A DNA stretch of 64,000 nt from Novosphingobium sp. FSW06-99 (GTDB lineage: Bacteria > Pseudomonadota > Alphaproteobacteria > Sphingomonadales > Sphingomonadaceae). The stretch is from contig NZ_KQ954254.1 of the NCBI RefSeq assembly GCF_001519065.1, forward strand, positions 127,420-191,419. The letters run 5' to 3'. The position numbers and the translations under genes are program-made. This document shows, piece by piece, positions 1 through 9,239 of the stretch. The notes beneath the pieces are model-generated. The model searched no databases, was not told the origin of the DNA, and was given only the letters and a program-made list of their open reading frames with translations. Numbering within the stretch: the first letter of the stretch is position 1; each line of letters begins with the position of its first letter.

Positions 1-52
1 TTGCGGAATTTGTCCACGCCGCCTGGCGCGCGAAACGGCATGGGAAAGCGAA

Positions 53-643
53 ATGAAGCAAGATCGATTCCATGGCCGGATGAGAGGCAGCCAGCGCGCG
101 TGCGATGCCCCCGGCTGTCCCGAACCCGGCGAGTTCCGCGCGCCGGGCGAGCGCGCGCCGGGGTTTGACGGGCCGGGCAACTATCGCTGGTTCTGTCTCG
201 ATCATGTGCGCGCGTTCAACCAGGGTTATGACTTCTTTCGCGGCATGACCCCCGACGAGATCGCCCAGGCGCAATCGCCGCTGGCCGGCTGGGCGGGCGA
301 AACCCGCGCGTTTCGGCCCACCGCCGGGATCGATCAGGCGCCGCGCTGGGCCGATTTCACCGACCCGCTCGATGCCATTTCCGCGCGTGCCCGTGCCCGC
401 GCGCACGATCATGCCAAGGCGCAAGAGGCGGCCCGGCGCGGCATCAACCCCGCCGACCGGCGCGCCTATGACACGCTGGGGCTGGGCTTTGATGCCGACC
501 GGCGCGGCTTGCGCGCGCGCTATTCGGAACTGGTGCGGCGTTTCCACCCCGATCGCAACGGCGGTGATCGCAGCCACGAAGACGCCCTGCGCGAGGTGGT
601 AGAGGCCTATAACCACTTGCGCCGCCTGCCTGCGTTTTCCTGA
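53..643 (+). CDS. J-domain protein with N-terminal Cys/His motif
   Basis: 196-residue protein with a C-terminal J domain (about residues 138-194) carrying the HPD tripeptide at 165-167 that stimulates Hsp70 (DnaK) ATPase. There is no G/F-rich or DnaJ zinc-finger region, so this is a type III (DjlA/DnaJ-like) co-chaperone rather than DnaJ. The N-terminal half has C17, C22, C48 and H51, which could form a small zinc site; that is inference. A purine-rich GGGAAAG lies just upstream of the ATG. It converges on polA with only 15 bases between the stops. The client is unknown. Confidence 0.85.
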   Translation: MKQDRFHGRMRGSQRACDAPGCPEPGEFRAPGERAPGFDGPGNYRWFCLDHVRAFNQGYDFFRGMTPDEIAQAQSPLAGWAGETRAFRPTAGIDQAPRWADFTDPLDAISARARARAHDHAKAQEAARRGINPADRRAYDTLGLGFDADRRGLRARYSELVRRFHPDRNGGDRSHEDALREVVEAYNHLRRLPAFS

Positions 644-658
644 CCGGGGCAGGCGCTG

Positions 659-3487
659 TCAGTGCGCGGCGCCCCATGACAGGCCATGGCCGATTTCGAC
701 GCCCAGCGGCACCGACAGGTTGACCGCGGGGGCTGCCGCGGTTGCCATCACGCGTTCGATCACCGCGCTGGCCGCGGCGACATCGGCTTCGGGCAATTCG
801 AACACCAGTTCGTCGTGCACTTGCAGCAGCATGCGCACATGGGACAGTCCGGCCTCGGCCAGCGCGGGCATCATGCGGGCCATCGCGCGCTTGATGATGT
901 CGGCGCAAGTGCCCTGGATCGGGGCGTTGATCGCGGCGCGTTCGCTGCCCGCGCGCTCGTTCTGGTTTTTGGCGTTGATGCGCGGAAACCAGGTCTTGCG
1001 GCCGAACAGCGTGGTCGAATGGCCGCTTTCGCGCACCCGTTCCAGCGTTTCGTGGATATAGCGCTGGATGCCGGGAAAGCGTTCGAAATAGCGGTCGATC
1101 ATCGCCTGCGCCTCGTCGGCGCTGGTGCCCAGCCGCGTCGCCAGGCCCCACCGGCTGATGCCGTAGAGAATAGCGAAGTTGATCGTCTTGGCGCGACCGC
1201 GCGTGTCGCGGTTGACTTCGCCGAACAGTTCGAGCGCGGTGCGCGCGTGGATGTCCTGCCCCTGGGCAAAGGCTTCGCGCAAGGCGGGCACGTCGGCCAT
1301 GTGCGCGGCCAGCCGCAGCTCGATCTGGCTATAGTCGGCCGACAGCAGCACGTGGCCCGGTTCGGCCACAAAGGCCTCGCGGATCTGGCGGCCGATCTCG
1401 GTGCGCACCGGAATGTTCTGCAGGTTGGGGTCGTTCGAACTCAGCCGCCCGGTCTGCGCGCCGACCAGCGAATAGCTGGTGTGGACGCGGCCGGTGGTCG
1501 GCTTGATCGCGGCCTGCAGGGCATCGGTATAGGTCGACTTGAGCTTGGACAACTGGCGCCATTCGAGCACCAGCGTGGCCACTTCGGCGCCTTGTGCGGC
1601 CAGGTTTTCCAGCACCGACTGGTCGGTCGAATATTGCCCGCTCTTGCCTTTCTTGCCGCCCTTGTAGCCCAGCCGGTCGAACAGCACGTCGCCCAGTTGC
1701 TTGGGGCTGCCGATGGTGAACGGGCCACCGGCCTTGTCGTGGATCACCGCTTCCAGATCGGCGATGCGCGCGGCGAATTCGCCCGACAGGCGCGACAACT
1801 GTTCGCGATCGACCTTGATCCCGGTCGCTTCCATGCGCGCCACCACCGGCACCAGCGGGCGATCGACCCGGGCATAGATGCGCGTGCCGCCTTCATCGGC
1901 CAGGCGGGGGCGCAGCACCTGGTGCAGGCGCCAGGTCACTTCGGCATCTTCGGCGGCATAGCGCGTGGCGTCGGCCAGCGGCACTTCACCGAACGAGATC
2001 GCTTTCTTGCCGGTGCCGGTCACATCCTTGAACGCGATCGTGGTGTGGCCCAGCAGCCGTTGCGCCAGTTCGTCCATGCCATGGCCCCACGGCGCCAGTT
2101 CGCCGCGCCCGGCATCGAGGCAGAAACTCATCACCATGGTATCGTCGATCGGCGCTACGGCGATCCCGTGGCGTGCCAGCACGACCATGTCGTATTTGAT
2201 GTTCTGTCCCACCTTGAGCACTGCATCGCTCTCCAGCATGGGCCTGAGCAGCGCACAGGCCACATCGCGGTCGATCTGGCGCGGCACTTCGTCGAACATG
2301 TCGCTGCCGCGATGGCCAAGCGGGATATAGCAGGCCAGGCCCGGCCCGGTGGACAGGCTGATCCCGACCAGATCCGCCCCCACAGCATCGAGCGCGCTGG
2401 TTTCGGTATCGATCGCCACCACCCCGGCGGCAAAGGCGCGTGCGATCCACGCCTCCAGCGCAGGCACATCCTGGACGCAGGCATAGGCGGCGGTATCGAT
2501 CGGCGGCCAGGCGGGGGCGGGCTGGCGATCACCGCCGGGCGTCGTGGCGTCGTCTACCGGGGCGGCGTGGGTTGCCGCCGCCGCGCTGGCGCGGGTGCCC
2601 AGTTTCTTGAGCAGGCTGGTAAACCCGTGCTCGCTCAGGAACGCGGCCAGCGGATCGGGCGGGATCGGCCCCAGCATGAAATCGTCGAGCGGGACGGGCA
2701 GCGCGCAATCCTCTTTCAGCGCCACCAGCCGCCGCGACAGCCGCGCCATGTCGGCCTCGGCAATCAGGCTGTCGCGCAATTTGCCCGGCTTCATCGCGGC
2801 GGCATTGGCCAGCGCCGCCTCCAGATCGCCGTTTTCCTGAATCAGCTTGGTCGCGGTCTTGGGCCCGACCCCGCGAATCCCCGGCACATTGTCGACCGCA
2901 TCGCCCATCAGCGCCAGCACATCGCCGACGCGTTCGGGTTCGACCCCGAACTTTTCGATCACTTCGGGGATAAAGATGCGCTGGTTCTTCATCGTGTCGA
3001 GCATGTCGACCCGCGACCCGTCGCCCGGTTCGCCGACCAGTTGCATCAAATCCTTGTCCGACGAAACGATCGTGACATCCCAGCCGCGCGCGCTGGCGGC
3101 CCGGGTATAGGATGCGATCAGGTCGTCGGCTTCCAGCCCGGCTTCCTCGATGCAGGCCAGGCTGAACGCGCGGGTGGCATCGCGGATCAGCGGAAACTGT
3201 GGCACCAGGTCTTCGGGCGGGGGCGGACGGTTGGCTTTGTACTTGTCGTACATGGCGTTGCGGAACGTGATCGAGCCTTTGTCGAGGATCACCGCCAGAT
3301 GCGTCGGCCCTTGTGCCGCGTGCAGGTCTTCGGCAAGTTTCCACAACATTGTGGTATAGCCATAGACTGCCCCGACCGGCGTGCCCGCCGGATTGGTCAG
3401 CGGCGGCAGCCGGTGATAGGCGCGAAAGATGTAGGCCGAACCATCGACCAGATAGAGGTGATTACGAGCGGGGGAAGGGGCATCCAT
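659..3487 (-). CDS. polA: DNA polymerase I
   Basis: 942 residues, the usual length for full-length Pol I, which fills gaps in repair and removes Okazaki primers. The N-terminal third is the 5'-3' exonuclease (LVDGSAYIFRAYH at the start, SSDKDLMQLV, GVGPKTA). The 3'-5' proofreading domain is intact: DTETSALD near residue 357, KVGQNIKYD, and YAAEDAEVTW. The polymerase domain has motif A DYSQIELRLA (about 716), the O-helix KTINFAILYG, and motif C QVHDELVFE (about 893). I chose the internal ATG that gives MDAPSPARNHLYLVDG; the frame stays open 37 codons further upstream, but that extension does not look like a Pol I N-terminus. Confidence 0.97.
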   Translation of the reverse strand: MDAPSPARNHLYLVDGSAYIFRAYHRLPPLTNPAGTPVGAVYGYTTMLWKLAEDLHAAQGPTHLAVILDKGSITFRNAMYDKYKANRPPPPEDLVPQFPLIRDATRAFSLACIEEAGLEADDLIASYTRAASARGWDVTIVSSDKDLMQLVGEPGDGSRVDMLDTMKNQRIFIPEVIEKFGVEPERVGDVLALMGDAVDNVPGIRGVGPKTATKLIQENGDLEAALANAAAMKPGKLRDSLIAEADMARLSRRLVALKEDCALPVPLDDFMLGPIPPDPLAAFLSEHGFTSLLKKLGTRASAAAATHAAPVDDATTPGGDRQPAPAWPPIDTAAYACVQDVPALEAWIARAFAAGVVAIDTETSALDAVGADLVGISLSTGPGLACYIPLGHRGSDMFDEVPRQIDRDVACALLRPMLESDAVLKVGQNIKYDMVVLARHGIAVAPIDDTMVMSFCLDAGRGELAPWGHGMDELAQRLLGHTTIAFKDVTGTGKKAISFGEVPLADATRYAAEDAEVTWRLHQVLRPRLADEGGTRIYARVDRPLVPVVARMEATGIKVDREQLSRLSGEFAARIADLEAVIHDKAGGPFTIGSPKQLGDVLFDRLGYKGGKKGKSGQYSTDQSVLENLAAQGAEVATLVLEWRQLSKLKSTYTDALQAAIKPTTGRVHTSYSLVGAQTGRLSSNDPNLQNIPVRTEIGRQIREAFVAEPGHVLLSADYSQIELRLAAHMADVPALREAFAQGQDIHARTALELFGEVNRDTRGRAKTINFAILYGISRWGLATRLGTSADEAQAMIDRYFERFPGIQRYIHETLERVRESGHSTTLFGRKTWFPRINAKNQNERAGSERAAINAPIQGTCADIIKRAMARMMPALAEAGLSHVRMLLQVHDELVFELPEADVAAASAVIERVMATAAAPAVNLSVPLGVEIGHGLSWGAAH

Positions 3488-3775
3488 GGGTGTTTCTGTT
3501 AGACCTTGAATCGAAATTGGCCAGAGGCGAAATTTTCCGCGCTGCACCCGAAAAACGGTTCGGCTCTGGTGGAAACCGGCTCGGCGCAGGGGCTTCAAGG
3601 GCGAAAAAACCCTTGGCTTCCCTAGCGATATGACAAGGGTGGGCGCAAAGGTGCGTTGAAAGCTTGCAACGCGATGAATTGCCGATTAATTGGGGCGCGA
3701 AGTCTATCGCCAGAATAGGCTTTGCGGCGGGCTGCTTGCCCGCTGCGGTTCACTTCAATCCAGGGATTGTAACGC

Positions 3776-3964
3776 ATGCGCAAGCTCATCCTCGCCGCTG
3801 TCGCCGGCACTGCTTTTGCTCTCGCGGGCTGCTCGGAAAAGGCTCCGGAAGCGACCGATGCCGCTGTTGAAGCCACCGACACCGGTTCGGCTGACGCTTC
3901 GGACGCCGCTGCCGACTCCAGCTCGGCTGCCGCTGCCGATTCGAGCGCTGCCGCAAAGATGTAA
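3776..3964 (+). CDS. Small Ala/Ser/Asp-rich lipoprotein
   Basis: 62 residues. A signal peptide ends in the lipobox LAGC with acylation at C19; the remainder is low complexity (Ala, Ser, Asp, Thr) with no recognisable domain. By family logic it is exported, lipidated by Lgt/LspA/Lnt and held in the outer membrane as a flexible acidic tail. It stands alone between divergent polA and a hairpin terminator downstream. Function unknown; such small low-complexity lipoproteins are common and often strongly expressed in sphingomonads. Confidence 0.75.
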   Translation: MRKLILAAVAGTAFALAGCSEKAPEATDAAVEATDTGSADASDAAADSSSAAAADSSAAAKM

Positions 3965-4013
3965 TCCTTGCCCGCAAGGGCAGGTTACCGGCACCGTTTC
4001 GACGGGAATTAGG

Positions 4014-4047
4014 AGAGGGAGTTTGGCCGACGGGCCAGGCTCCCTCT
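4014..4047 (+). terminator. Stem-loop downstream of the small lipoprotein gene
   Basis: AGAGGGAG (4014-4021) pairs with CTCCCTCT (4040-4047), with a second inner pairing GGCC/GGCC, followed by TTC. It lies 50 bases after the lipoprotein stop and is a plausible intrinsic terminator with a weak U tract. Confidence 0.5.
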
Positions 4048-4092
4048 TTCTATGCCCGGATTTTGCGTGGTGTTGACTGTGCATCAGGCATG

Positions 4093-4119
4093 AAAAAAGG
4101 CGCCCGAAGGCGCCTTTTT
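4093..4119. terminator. Bidirectional intrinsic terminator
   Basis: A run of A, then GGCGCC, CGAA loop, GGCGCC and TTTTT: a symmetric stem with U-tracts on both strands. It sits between the plus-strand lipoprotein gene and the minus-strand beta-lactamase-like gene and can terminate both. Confidence 0.85.
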
Positions 4120-4142
4120 GCGGTGTGGGGGATCGCTACGCC

Positions 4143-5120
4143 TTATCGTCGGCTGTCGACCAGTGTGCTGCGCGGGGTGCTCTGGGCATAACCGTCATAC
4201 AGCGCGCGGGTGATCTGTGCGATCATCGAGGCGTGCGGGGTGTGGCCTTCGGGGCCGGTGATGAACACGGCGAGCGCCAGATGGCGCCCGTCGGGCAGGC
4301 GGATGATGCCGACATCGTCGGTCACCCCCTGCAACGTGCCGGTCTTGTGCGCGAACACGGTGCCTTCGGGCAGGCCTGCGCGCATGCGATTCTTGCCGGT
4401 GCTGGTGCGCGTCATGGTGTCGAGCAGCACGGCGCGCGATTGCGGGCTGAGCGCACCGCCCCGGTCGATCGCGGCGAGCAAGGCCAGCATCGCGCGCGGC
4501 GTGCTGGCATTGCGAGTGTCGATCGTGGTGGCCGGATTGATGTGTCCGTCGTCGCGCACCATGGTGGCAATGGTGTTGTCGAGATGTTGGCCGACGATGC
4601 CCACTTTGGCCAGCCAGGCGTTGACCGCGCCCACGCCGCCAACCGCGGTGATCAGCCCGTCTGTCGCATGGTTGTCGCTGCGGGTGATCATCAGTTCCAT
4701 CAACTGCTGGGCCGACATCACCGGGCCGGGGCGCAAACGCGCTTCGCCGTGTTCGCCGCGCGCGGCCACCGGCATCATCATCGGAAATGACTGGTCGAGC
4801 CGGAACCGGCCCGCCTCGACCCCCGACAGGAAAGTGCCTGCCACGGCGATCTTGACCGTGCTGGCCATCGGAAACGGCATGTCTCCGTGGATCAGCACTT
4901 GCCCGCCGCCATCGAGATCGGCCGCGGCCACCCCGATGCGCCCGCGCCCTCGCGCAATGATCGCCTCGACATTTTGCTGGATGGCCAGATCGCGCTGGTC
5001 CTGCACCGGGGTCGATGCGCGGCTGTGCACTTCGGGCGTCGTCGCCAGCAGTGCGGGAATCGCCGCCAGCAAGGCGGCAACCAATGGAATTCTGTGCAAA
5101 CGAACGATGCGCCCCGGCAT
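4143..5120 (-). CDS. Class A beta-lactamase-like serine hydrolase
   Basis: 325 residues with an N-terminal hydrophobic signal (about 10-27), so exported. Class A landmarks are present: S87-T-V-K90 (SxxK), S148-D-N150 (SDN) and K259-T-G261 (KTG). The omega-loop aligns without gaps to TEM-type enzymes from R164 to P183: query R189, D190, D191, G, H, I, N195, and later D-T-R-N-A-S-T-P. The general base Glu166 is therefore replaced by Asp (D191), and Asp179 by Asn (N204). This predicts slow deacylation or an altered role; penicillin-binding or a non-lactam substrate is possible. No AmpR-like regulator is adjacent. Confidence 0.8.
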   Translation of the reverse strand: MPGRIVRLHRIPLVAALLAAIPALLATTPEVHSRASTPVQDQRDLAIQQNVEAIIARGRGRIGVAAADLDGGGQVLIHGDMPFPMASTVKIAVAGTFLSGVEAGRFRLDQSFPMMMPVAARGEHGEARLRPGPVMSAQQLMELMITRSDNHATDGLITAVGGVGAVNAWLAKVGIVGQHLDNTIATMVRDDGHINPATTIDTRNASTPRAMLALLAAIDRGGALSPQSRAVLLDTMTRTSTGKNRMRAGLPEGTVFAHKTGTLQGVTDDVGIIRLPDGRHLALAVFITGPEGHTPHASMIAQITRALYDGYAQSTPRSTLVDSRR

Positions 5121-5290
5121 ATCTGACCCTGATCGGCGTTATGGCCATTGCGCGACGCGAAGGGCCCATTTTGTGACACAGATCTAACGCATTGCGATTC
5201 CCTGTGAAACCCCCTGCCGGTTCGTCCGGGCGCGGGTGAGAGGCAGACCGGCGCGGGTCATGCCCCCTGTGCGGCAATCGGCGCTGGACT

Positions 5291-5306
5291 TTAATCGATC
5301 GATTAA
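5291..5306. promoter_or_regulatory. Perfect 16-bp palindrome, candidate operator
   Basis: TTAATCGATCGATTAA is its own reverse complement and lies 45 bases upstream of the start of the phosphotransferase/acyl-CoA dehydrogenase operon. Position and symmetry fit a TetR- or other homodimeric repressor site controlling acyl-CoA catabolism. The regulator is not encoded next to it. Confidence 0.5.
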
Positions 5307-5350
5307 GGATAGTGCGCCAAGACCCGGTCTGACCGGGCGACGGAGGATGC

Positions 5351-6691
5351 ATGGACGACAACAGCGCCGGTTTTGCGGCTGCGCTCGGGCAGGCCATGGC
5401 CCGCGTTGGACGCGGCGGCATTGTCGGCGAAATGCGCCGCCTGTCGGGTGGCGCCAACATGGAATCCTGGCTGTTTGCCTGTGGCGCTGCGCACTATGTG
5501 TTGCGCCGTGCACCTTCGGCGCAATGGCTGGCGGGGCGGGCCCTCGACATGGCGGGCGAGGCGCAACTGATTCGCCACGCGCGGGCCGGCGGCGTGCCCG
5601 CGCCCGAAGTCGTGCTCGATCTGGTGCCCGAAGATGGCCTGGGCATCGGTTTCGTGATGGTCTGCCTGCCGGGCAGTGCCGATCCCGAAACGGTACTGGC
5701 CTCGCCGGCTGCACTGGCGGACGAGATTGCCACCGCGATGGCGCGCATCCACGCGCTCGATCCGGCCGGGGCGGATCATCTGCCCCGGCTCGATGCGGCG
5801 ACCGGGGTGGCGCGGCTGTCGGCCCAGTTCGCCGATGCCGGCGGCGATCGGCCGATCATTGCGCTGGGGCTGGCCTGGCTGCGCGCCCATCTGCCGCCGC
5901 CGGTGCCGCCACGGGTCGTCCACGGCGATCTGCGCATCGGCAATGTGATGGTCGATCAGGGGCGGCTGACCGGCGTGCTCGATTGGGAACTGGCGCATCT
6001 GGGCGATGGGCACGAAGATCTTGCCTTTGGCTGCATGACGGTGTGGCGGTTCGGCCGGCTCGACAAGCCGGGGCTGGGCCTGACCGACGTGGCGACGCTG
6101 GCGCGCGCCTATGAAGCGGCGGGGGGCGAACCGTTCGATCCGGCGCGGTTCCGTTTCTGGCTGATCTATCGCACGGTGTGGTGGGCGCTGGGGTGCCTGG
6201 AAATGGGCAAGGCCTGGCGGTCGGGCGCCGATCGTTCGCTCGAACGCGTGGTGGTGGCGCGCCGTACCGCCGAACAGGAGCTTGATCTGCTGCTGCTGCT
6301 CGAAGGCGAGGCGCCGCTGGCCGAACGGCAACGCCCGTTGCCGCCTCCGCCCGCGGCGATCCCCGAACGCAATGGTGAACCCGATGCGGGGGAAATCCTG
6401 ACTGCGGTGTCCGAATGGCTGGCCGGGGTGGTGAAACCCCATCTGGCCGGGCGCGAACGCTGGGAACTGGCGGTCGCCCAGAACGCGCTGGGCATTGTGC
6501 GGCGCGAACTGGCCGCGCGCCCGGCCACCGGCGATGCCGTGCTGGCCCATGCCATCCTGGCGGGCGAGGCGGGCCTGGCCACGCCCGGCCTGCTGGCCGA
6601 TCTGCGCCGCCGCGCGCTGGCCACGGTGGGGGCCGACATGCCGAAATATCCGGCGCTGGCTGCGGCCCGCGCCTTGTGGGAGCACGCCTGA
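5351..6691 (+). CDS. APH-family phosphotransferase (acyl-CoA dehydrogenase-linked)
   Basis: 446 residues. The N-terminal 330 residues form an aminoglycoside-phosphotransferase-fold kinase: LSGGANMESW nucleotide loop, the catalytic loop VHGDLRIGN, and the Mg-binding GVLDWELAHLGD. The C-terminal 100 residues form an extra helical domain seen in this subgroup. Kinases of this type fused or adjacent to acyl-CoA dehydrogenases (the ACAD10/11 class) phosphorylate 4-hydroxyacyl-CoAs so that the dehydrogenase partner can process them; the same role is inferred here. The stop overlaps the next ATG (TGATG), so the pair is translationally coupled. It is unlikely to be an antibiotic-resistance enzyme. 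Confidence 0.88.
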   Translation: MDDNSAGFAAALGQAMARVGRGGIVGEMRRLSGGANMESWLFACGAAHYVLRRAPSAQWLAGRALDMAGEAQLIRHARAGGVPAPEVVLDLVPEDGLGIGFVMVCLPGSADPETVLASPAALADEIATAMARIHALDPAGADHLPRLDAATGVARLSAQFADAGGDRPIIALGLAWLRAHLPPPVPPRVVHGDLRIGNVMVDQGRLTGVLDWELAHLGDGHEDLAFGCMTVWRFGRLDKPGLGLTDVATLARAYEAAGGEPFDPARFRFWLIYRTVWWALGCLEMGKAWRSGADRSLERVVVARRTAEQELDLLLLLEGEAPLAERQRPLPPPPAAIPERNGEPDAGEILTAVSEWLAGVVKPHLAGRERWELAVAQNALGIVRRELAARPATGDAVLAHAILAGEAGLATPGLLADLRRRALATVGADMPKYPALAAARALWEHA

Positions 6692-7977
6692 TGGATTTTG
6701 ACCTGCCCGCCGATCTCGTCGCCTATCTGGCTGAACTCGATGCGTTTATCGATGCGGAGATCACGCCGCTGCAACAGGCCGACGACAACATCCGTTTTTT
6801 CGACCATCGCCGCGAATGGGCGCGCACCGATTTCGACAACGGCGGCTTGCCGCGCCACGAATGGGAAGCCTTGCTGGTCGAGGCGACGCGCCGCGCCGAC
6901 CGCGCCGGGCACTGGCGGTTTTCCGCACCCAAAAAATATGGCGGCAAGGACGGGTCGAACTTGTGGATGGCGGTGATTCGCGAACATTTTGCCGCCAGGG
7001 GGCTTGGCCTGCACAACGATCTGCAGAACGAACATTCGATTGTCGGCAATTTCCCGTTCGTGGCGATGTTCGAACATTTCGGCACCGAGGATCAGCAGCG
7101 CGAATTCATTCTGGGCGGGTTTGAACGCACCCGCCGCGCGGCATTCGGTCTGACCGAGCAGGCGCATGGATCGGATGCCACCCACATGGAAACACGCGCC
7201 GTCCCCGAAGTGCGCGATGGCGTGCCGGGCTGGCGCATCGATGGCGAAAAGATGTGGACCACCGGCATGCATGTGGCGACCCATTGCGCGACATTTGCGC
7301 GCACCAGCGGCGCCGATGGCGATGCGCGCGGGATCACCTGTTTTCTGGTGCCCAATCCGCACCCCGGTCTGGTGATCGAGGAATATTTGTGGACATTCAA
7401 CATGCCCACCGACCACCCGCGCGTGTCATTCACCAATGTCTGGGTGCCTGACAGTGCAATTCTGGGCCCGGTCGGCGGTGGCCTGGCCATCGCGCAAAGC
7501 TTTGTGCACCAGAATCGCATCCGCCAGGCCGCCTCGTCGCTGGGCGCGGCAAGCTACTGCATCGCCGAATCGGTGCGTTATGCCCGCGAACGCAAACCGT
7601 TCGGGCAGGATCTGGCGCACAACCAGGCGATCCAGTTCCCGCTGGTGGAACTGGCGACCCAGGCCGAAATGCTGCGCCTGCTGATCCGCAAGACGGCGTG
7701 GCAGATGGATCGCATGGAACACAAGGCGATCGAGCGCGAACTGTCGGACAAAGTGTCGATGTGCAATTACTGGGCGAACCGGCTGTGCTGCGAAGCCGCC
7801 GACCGCGCCATGCAAGTGCACGGCGGCATCGGCTATTCGCGGCACAAACCGTTCGAACACATCTATCGCCACCACCGCCGCTATCGCATCACCGAAGGAT
7901 CAGAGGAGATCCAGATGCGCAAAGTGGCGGGGTTCCTGTTCGGCTATATGGGCCCGAACAAGAGCCGGTTCAGCTAA
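6691..7977 (+). CDS. Acyl-CoA dehydrogenase family protein
   Basis: 428-residue FAD flavoprotein. Signature stretches are FGLTEQAHGSDATHMETRA (substrate/FAD region), DGEKMWTTGMH, and the C-terminal MQVHGGIGYSRHKPFEHIYRHHR with ITEGSEEIQ, the IxEGTxEIQ-like FAD contact. It resembles the dehydrogenase half of ACAD10/11 proteins and should act with the kinase just upstream in catabolism of hydroxylated or branched acyl-CoAs. The start at 6691 is fixed by the one-base overlap with the preceding stop. It converges on metK with 3 bases between the stops. Confidence 0.93.
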   Translation: MDFDLPADLVAYLAELDAFIDAEITPLQQADDNIRFFDHRREWARTDFDNGGLPRHEWEALLVEATRRADRAGHWRFSAPKKYGGKDGSNLWMAVIREHFAARGLGLHNDLQNEHSIVGNFPFVAMFEHFGTEDQQREFILGGFERTRRAAFGLTEQAHGSDATHMETRAVPEVRDGVPGWRIDGEKMWTTGMHVATHCATFARTSGADGDARGITCFLVPNPHPGLVIEEYLWTFNMPTDHPRVSFTNVWVPDSAILGPVGGGLAIAQSFVHQNRIRQAASSLGAASYCIAESVRYARERKPFGQDLAHNQAIQFPLVELATQAEMLRLLIRKTAWQMDRMEHKAIERELSDKVSMCNYWANRLCCEAADRAMQVHGGIGYSRHKPFEHIYRHHRRYRITEGSEEIQMRKVAGFLFGYMGPNKSRFS

Positions 7978-7980
7978 AAG

Positions 7981-9201
7981 TCAAACCCCGGCGGCGGCTT
8001 TCAGCGCATTGGCCAGGTCGGTGCGTTCCCACGGGAACAAGTCGCCATCGGGCTTGCGGCCGAAATGGCCATAGGCGGCGGTGGGCGAATAGATTGGCTT
8101 GTTGAGCGCCAGACTGACGCGGATGCCGCGCGGGGTCAGCCCGCCCAGGCGGTCGCGCGCCACGGTGGTCACCGCCGCTTCCAACGCGGCGTCGGACACC
8201 ACGCCGGTGCCGTGCGTGTCGATATAGAGCGACAGCGGCTGTGACACGCCGATGGCATAGGCGATCTGGATCGTGCAGCGCCGGGCCAGACCCGCCGCCA
8301 CCACGTTCTTGGCCAGATAGCGTGTGACATAGGCCGCCGAGCGGTCGACCTTGGTCGGGTCCTTGCCCGAAAATGCGCCGCCGCCGTGCGGGCTGGCGCC
8401 GCCATACGTGTCGACGATGATCTTGCGCCCGGTCATACCGGCGTCGCCATCGGGGCCGCCGATTTCAAAGCTGCCCGTCGGGTTGATGTGATAGACGGTG
8501 TTTTCGGTCAGCAGCGCCGCCGGGATCACTTTGGCGATGGCGCCCTTGACCCAGGCCTTGAGCGCCAGATCGTTGTCGCCTTCGTCCCAGCCTGCCTTGT
8601 GCTGGGTCGACACCACGATCGCGGTCGCCTCGACCGGCTGGCCGTCGGCAAAGCGCAACGTGACCTGGCTCTTGGCATCGGGTTCCAGGAACGGCGCCGC
8701 GCCCGAATGGCGGTCATTGGCCAGTTGTTGCAGGATCTTGTGGCTGTAATCGAGCGTGGCCGGCATCAGGTCGGGCGTTTCATCGCAGGCAAAGCCGAAC
8801 ATGATGCCCTGGTCGCCCGCGCCTTCGTCCTTGTTGTCGCCGGCATCGACACCTTGCGCAATATGCGCCGATTGCGGGTGCAGGTTGTTTTCGAACCGGA
8901 ACGTCTGCCAGTGGAACCCGGCCTGTTCATACCCGATGCGGCGCACCGTTTCGCGCACCACCTGTTCGATCTCTTCGGGCACGCCGGGCGACCAGTTGCC
9001 CTCGGTATCCATGATGCCGCGCCCGCGGATTTCGCCCGCCAGCACCACCAGTTGCGTGGTGGTCAGCGTTTCGCAGGCGATTCGCGCCTCTGGGTCCTTG
9101 CCCAGGAACAAGTCGACGATCGCATCGCTGATCTGATCGGCGACTTTGTCGGGATGGCCTTCGGACACGCTTTCCGAGGTAAACAGGTAATCACTGCGCA
9201 T
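7981..9201 (-). CDS. metK: S-adenosylmethionine synthetase
   Basis: 406 residues. It makes S-adenosylmethionine from methionine and ATP in the cytoplasm. Conserved features: [16 protein letters not shown] at the N-terminus (ATP/metal site), [10 protein letters not shown] (methionine loop), and [19 protein letters not shown] (the P-loop-like GGGAFSxKD). The gene is followed upstream, within 30 bases of its start, by an inverted repeat that may be an operator. lnt lies upstream on the same strand, 38 bases away. Confidence 0.98.
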   Translation of the reverse strand: MRSDYLFTSESVSEGHPDKVADQISDAIVDLFLGKDPEARIACETLTTTQLVVLAGEIRGRGIMDTEGNWSPGVPEEIEQVVRETVRRIGYEQAGFHWQTFRFENNLHPQSAHIAQGVDAGDNKDEGAGDQGIMFGFACDETPDLMPATLDYSHKILQQLANDRHSGAAPFLEPDAKSQVTLRFADGQPVEATAIVVSTQHKAGWDEGDNDLALKAWVKGAIAKVIPAALLTENTVYHINPTGSFEIGGPDGDAGMTGRKIIVDTYGGASPHGGGAFSGKDPTKVDRSAAYVTRYLAKNVVAAGLARRCTIQIAYAIGVSQPLSLYIDTHGTGVVSDAALEAAVTTVARDRLGGLTPRGIRVSLALNKPIYSPTAAYGHFGRKPDGDLFPWERTDLANALKAAAGV

Positions 9202-9211
9202 GGACCAACAC

Positions 9212-9231
9212 CATATAAAGGTTTCTTTATG
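9212..9231 (-). promoter_or_regulatory. Inverted repeat upstream of metK, candidate operator
   Basis: CATATAAAGGTTTCTTTATG (plus-strand reading) contains the opposed half-sites CATAtAAAG and CTTTATG. It sits 11 bases before the metK ATG in the short lnt-metK gap. No SAM riboswitch fits in the 38 bases available. SAM/SAH-responsive ArsR-family regulators (SahR/SamR type) control metK in many Proteobacteria by short AT-rich palindromes; assignment to that class is inference. Confidence 0.5.
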
Positions 9232-9239
9232 TCCGGGCT

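Noticed and set aside
686..3502. 938-codon open frame antisense to polA
   Set aside because: GC-rich shadow of the real gene; His/Gln/Arg-rich with no domain.
5351..6691. Aminoglycoside resistance kinase
   Set aside because: Fold matches, but coupling to an acyl-CoA dehydrogenase and the extra C-terminal domain point to acyl-CoA metabolism.
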